Assembly: GCA_902784045.1 (NCBI GenBank)
Contig: CACZTE010000270.1
Location: forward strand, 1-36,412
DNA length: 36,412 nucleotides
Direction: 5' to 3'
DNA from: an uncultured Eubacterium sp.
GTDB taxonomy: Bacteria > Bacillota > Clostridia > Eubacteriales > Eubacteriaceae
Shown one piece after another: positions 34,966 to 36,412 of the stretch. Numbering within the stretch: the first letter of the stretch is position 1; each line of letters opens with the position of its first letter. The translations under genes and the position numbers were made by a program. The notes beneath the pieces are model-generated. The model was not told the origin of the DNA. It saw only the letters and a program-made list of their open reading frames with translations, and did no database searches.

Positions 34966-35562
34966 ATGATTATTGGATTAACCGGAGGAATTGGCTCGGG
35001 AAAAAGCGAAGTGTCCAACATTTTAAAAGAACAATTTAAAATTCCCATCGTTGACGCTGACGCTATTTCCGAGGATATTGTAAAGCCTGGGAGAAAGGGA
35101 CTTCAAGCCGTTTTCCAATCTTTTGGGAAAGAGGTTATAACGCCTGATGGTGAATTGGATCGAGAAATTTTGCGCCAAAAGATATCCCGGAATGATGATG
35201 ACATGCGATTACTTAACAGTATTTTACATCCATTAATTGAAAGCGAAGTAAAAGAGCAGATTGAGCATTATACTCGTTTAGGGGAAAAATATATTGTATA
35301 TGATTGTCCGCTTCTGTTTGAGGCGCATCAAGAAAAATTTGTGGACTTAACGATTGTTGTCGTATGTGACGATGATGAGAGAATCAATCGAGTCATGAAA
35401 CGCGACAGTTGCACCAAAGAGGACGCGCGCAAAATGATTGCCATTCAAATGCCTCAAAACCAAATGGTTTCAAAAGCGGATGTCGTCATCGACAATAACG
35501 GCACATTAGAGGATTTAAACCAGGCAGTGGCCTTTGTGATGACTAAAATCGATCATCTTTAA
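34966..35562 (+). CDS. coaE: dephospho-CoA kinase
   Basis: Last step of coenzyme A synthesis: ATP-dependent phosphorylation of dephospho-CoA. P-loop GGIGSGKS at 7-14, the VDADAISEDIVKPG stretch near 25-38, and YDCPLLFE near 109-116, all typical; length 198 aa is normal. ATTGGAG lies about 8 nt before the ATG. The polA-coaE order is common in Bacillota and suggests an operon. Confidence 0.95.
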   Translation: MIIGLTGGIGSGKSEVSNILKEQFKIPIVDADAISEDIVKPGRKGLQAVFQSFGKEVITPDGELDREILRQKISRNDDDMRLLNSILHPLIESEVKEQIEHYTRLGEKYIVYDCPLLFEAHQEKFVDLTIVVVCDDDERINRVMKRDSCTKEDARKMIAIQMPQNQMVSKADVVIDNNGTLEDLNQAVAFVMTKIDHL

Positions 35563-35725
35563 ATATTGATGATTGGAAATTTAAAAAAACCCGTCAAAAA
35601 CGGAACTAAGATCGGGAAATATGTCGGGGATGAAATAATGAAAATCTAAATTCATTGACATTTCATTCCCGGTATTGCCGGTACATCGTTTGTTATCAAA
35701 AAAGAGGTTTAAAAAAGCGATTTTC

Positions 35726-35760
35726 GGTGCGTAAAGCACCCATTTTAATAAAATTAATTT
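35726..35760 (+). terminator. weak terminator-like hairpin after coaE
   Basis: GGTGC (35726-35730) and GCACC (35736-35740) around GTAAA, followed by a loose A/T-rich tail with several Ts. Only 5 bp, so uncertain. The rest of the 276-nt spacer shows no gene. Confidence 0.35.
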
Positions 35761-35775
35761 TTTTTCAAAAAAAGC

Positions 35776-35803
35776 TTGTGTTTTATAAAATGTTTGCTAT
35801 AAT
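35776..35803 (+). promoter_or_regulatory. promoter of the tRNA-Leu/tRNA-Gly unit
   Basis: TTGTGT (35776-35781), 16-nt spacer, extended -10 TGCTATAAT with TATAAT at 35798-35803; predicted start about 30 nt before the tRNA-Leu 5' end. Confidence 0.65.
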
Positions 35804-35838
35804 AGTCTACGTTGCATCACAAAGCAACATCAAGTGAT

Positions 35839-35928
35839 GCGAGGATGGTGAAATTGGCAGACACGCAGGTTTGAGGGACCTGTTGCTAACATACAGCAGT
35901 GAGGGTTCGAATCCCTTTCCTCGCACCA
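35839..35928 (+). tRNA. tRNA-Leu (anticodon GAG)
   Basis: 90-nt class II tRNA with long variable arm and encoded CCA. Acceptor GCGAGGA/TCCTCGC, anticodon stem CAGGT/ACCTG with loop TTGAGGG giving GAG, T-loop GTTCGAATC. Reads CTC/CTT codons. Confidence 0.97.
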
Positions 35929-35949
35929 TTTTATAGCTATCTTTAATAT

Positions 35950-36024
35950 GCGGAAGTGGCTCAGTGGTAGAGCATCGCCTTGCCAAGGCGAGGGTCGCGA
36001 GTTCAAATCTCGTCTTCCGCTCCA
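35950..36024 (+). tRNA. tRNA-Gly (anticodon GCC)
   Basis: 75-nt cloverleaf with encoded CCA. Acceptor GCGGAAG/CTTCCGC, anticodon stem TCGCC/GGCGA with loop TTGCCAA giving GCC, T-loop GTTCAAATC. It lies 21 nt after tRNA-Leu and is probably co-transcribed. Confidence 0.97.
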
Positions 36025-36033
36025 TTTGCTCAC

Positions 36034-36060
36034 AAACCGACATCTGTCGGTTTTTTTATT
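36034..36060 (+). terminator. terminator of the tRNA pair
   Basis: AAACCGAC (36034-36041) and GTCGGTTT (36046-36053), 4-nt loop ATCT, followed by TTTTATT. Confidence 0.9.
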
Positions 36061-36115
36061 ATCCCTAAAAAACTGATTTAAGCATTAGGGATTGAGTCGC
36101 AGGATTCGTTTCTTG

Positions 36116-36124
36116 TGCTATAAT
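36116..36124 (+). promoter_or_regulatory. extended -10 element upstream of tsaB
   Basis: TGCTATAAT, about 90 nt before the start codon. The nearest -35-like TTGAGT (36092-36097) is 21 nt away, longer than ideal. Confidence 0.5.
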
Positions 36125-36215
36125 GCGGATGGATTTTCTTGTTGGAAAAATTCTTAATATAAAGGCTATCTTTGGTTTATGCATAATTGAAATCTTTTTG
36201 TATGAAAGGATAAGA

Positions 36216-36412
36216 ATGAAAGTATTAATGATTGATACGTCGGCGCAGGCAGCCAAGATTGCCATCGCCGAACCTCATCGCCTCGTTGCCCAGGTGTTTT
36301 CTGACAGTTCATTTAAACATGGCGTTAATCTTATGCCTTTGATTGATCATTTATTAGCGGATTCAGGTATTTCAATCGGGGATATCGACGCCTATGGCAT
36401 TGTGAACGGACC
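36216..36412 (+). CDS. tsaB: tRNA threonylcarbamoyladenosine biosynthesis protein TsaB (partial, cut by window end)
   Basis: First 65 codons of TsaB, the non-catalytic partner of TsaD in making t6A37 of tRNAs reading ANN codons. The ASKHA-type start MKVLMIDTSAQAAKIAI, the KHGVNLMPLIDHLL stretch and the closing IDAYGIVNGP, just where family members continue with GSFTGLR, fit well. AAAGGA lies about 8 nt before the ATG. The 3' part lies outside the window. Confidence 0.9.
   Translation, partial: MKVLMIDTSAQAAKIAIAEPHRLVAQVFSDSSFKHGVNLMPLIDHLLADSGISIGDIDAYGIVNG

Noticed and set aside
35807..36043. Minus-strand open frames with RFELATLAL and GFEPSLLY-type peptides
   Set aside because: Antisense of tRNA-Gly and tRNA-Leu; same artefact.
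1..36412. CRISPR array, insertion sequence or prophage
   Set aside because: No regularly spaced repeats, transposase, integrase or phage structural genes were seen anywhere.

Overview
This 36.4 kb window looks like a chromosomal segment of a low-to-medium GC Gram-positive bacterium of the Bacillota, most likely class Clostridia. The inference rests on the gene set (MutS2, RarA, PreP-type M16C peptidase, U32 peptidase with long C-terminal region, DegV, the TIGR03960/TIGR03936-type radical-SAM pair), strong AGGAGG-type ribosome binding sites, several TTG/GTG starts and tRNAs with encoded CCA. I cannot name genus or species. I see no phage, transposase, CRISPR array or rRNA gene.

Layout. (1) 0.1-14.1 kb is one dense plus-strand gene train with short gaps or overlaps: an Eco57I-like adenine methyltransferase carrying an in-frame palindromic repeat, rarA, an M16C metallopeptidase, two tandem D-Ala-D-Ala carboxypeptidase-like genes, a U32 peptidase and mutS2. 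(2) 14.2-18.0 kb: a Fur-family regulator with a cyclophilin, then argF and a phosphohexomutase, closed by a bidirectional terminator. (3) 18.0-21.8 kb, minus strand: degV, proA, rlmH, a 52-residue membrane protein and a divergent YjbQ-like protein. (4) 21.8-27.3 kb, plus strand: tRNA-Pro(CGG), gshA overlapping an acyl-ACP thioesterase, an isocitrate/isopropylmalate-type dehydrogenase and an orphan EctB-like aminotransferase. (5) 27.4-31.0 kb: the radical-SAM pair, then an 835-base gene-free stretch that holds a candidate structured RNA of about 410 nt with its own promoter and terminator. (6) 31.0-36.4 kb: galE, polA, coaE, tRNA-Leu(GAG), tRNA-Gly(GCC) and the start of tsaB, which is cut by the window end.

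Most genes are housekeeping: replication and repair (rarA, mutS2, polA), wall maturation (carboxypeptidases), rRNA/tRNA modification (rlmH, tsaB, probably the U32 protein), amino-acid, thiol and cofactor metabolism (argF, proA, gshA, coaE).

The two most notable observations are: (a) the second carboxypeptidase gene is a chimera. Its first ~21 codons match the start of the downstream U32 gene and the rest is a copy of the upstream carboxypeptidase without its signal peptide. A partial tandem duplication explains this exactly; the copy has since lost its membrane anchor and the Asn of its SxN motif. (b) The candidate RNA at 30.5-30.9 kb fits no RNA family I can recognise. Base composition also changes along the window: the first ~14 kb has mainly C-ending codons, while the last ~10 kb is AT-richer with A/T-ending codons.
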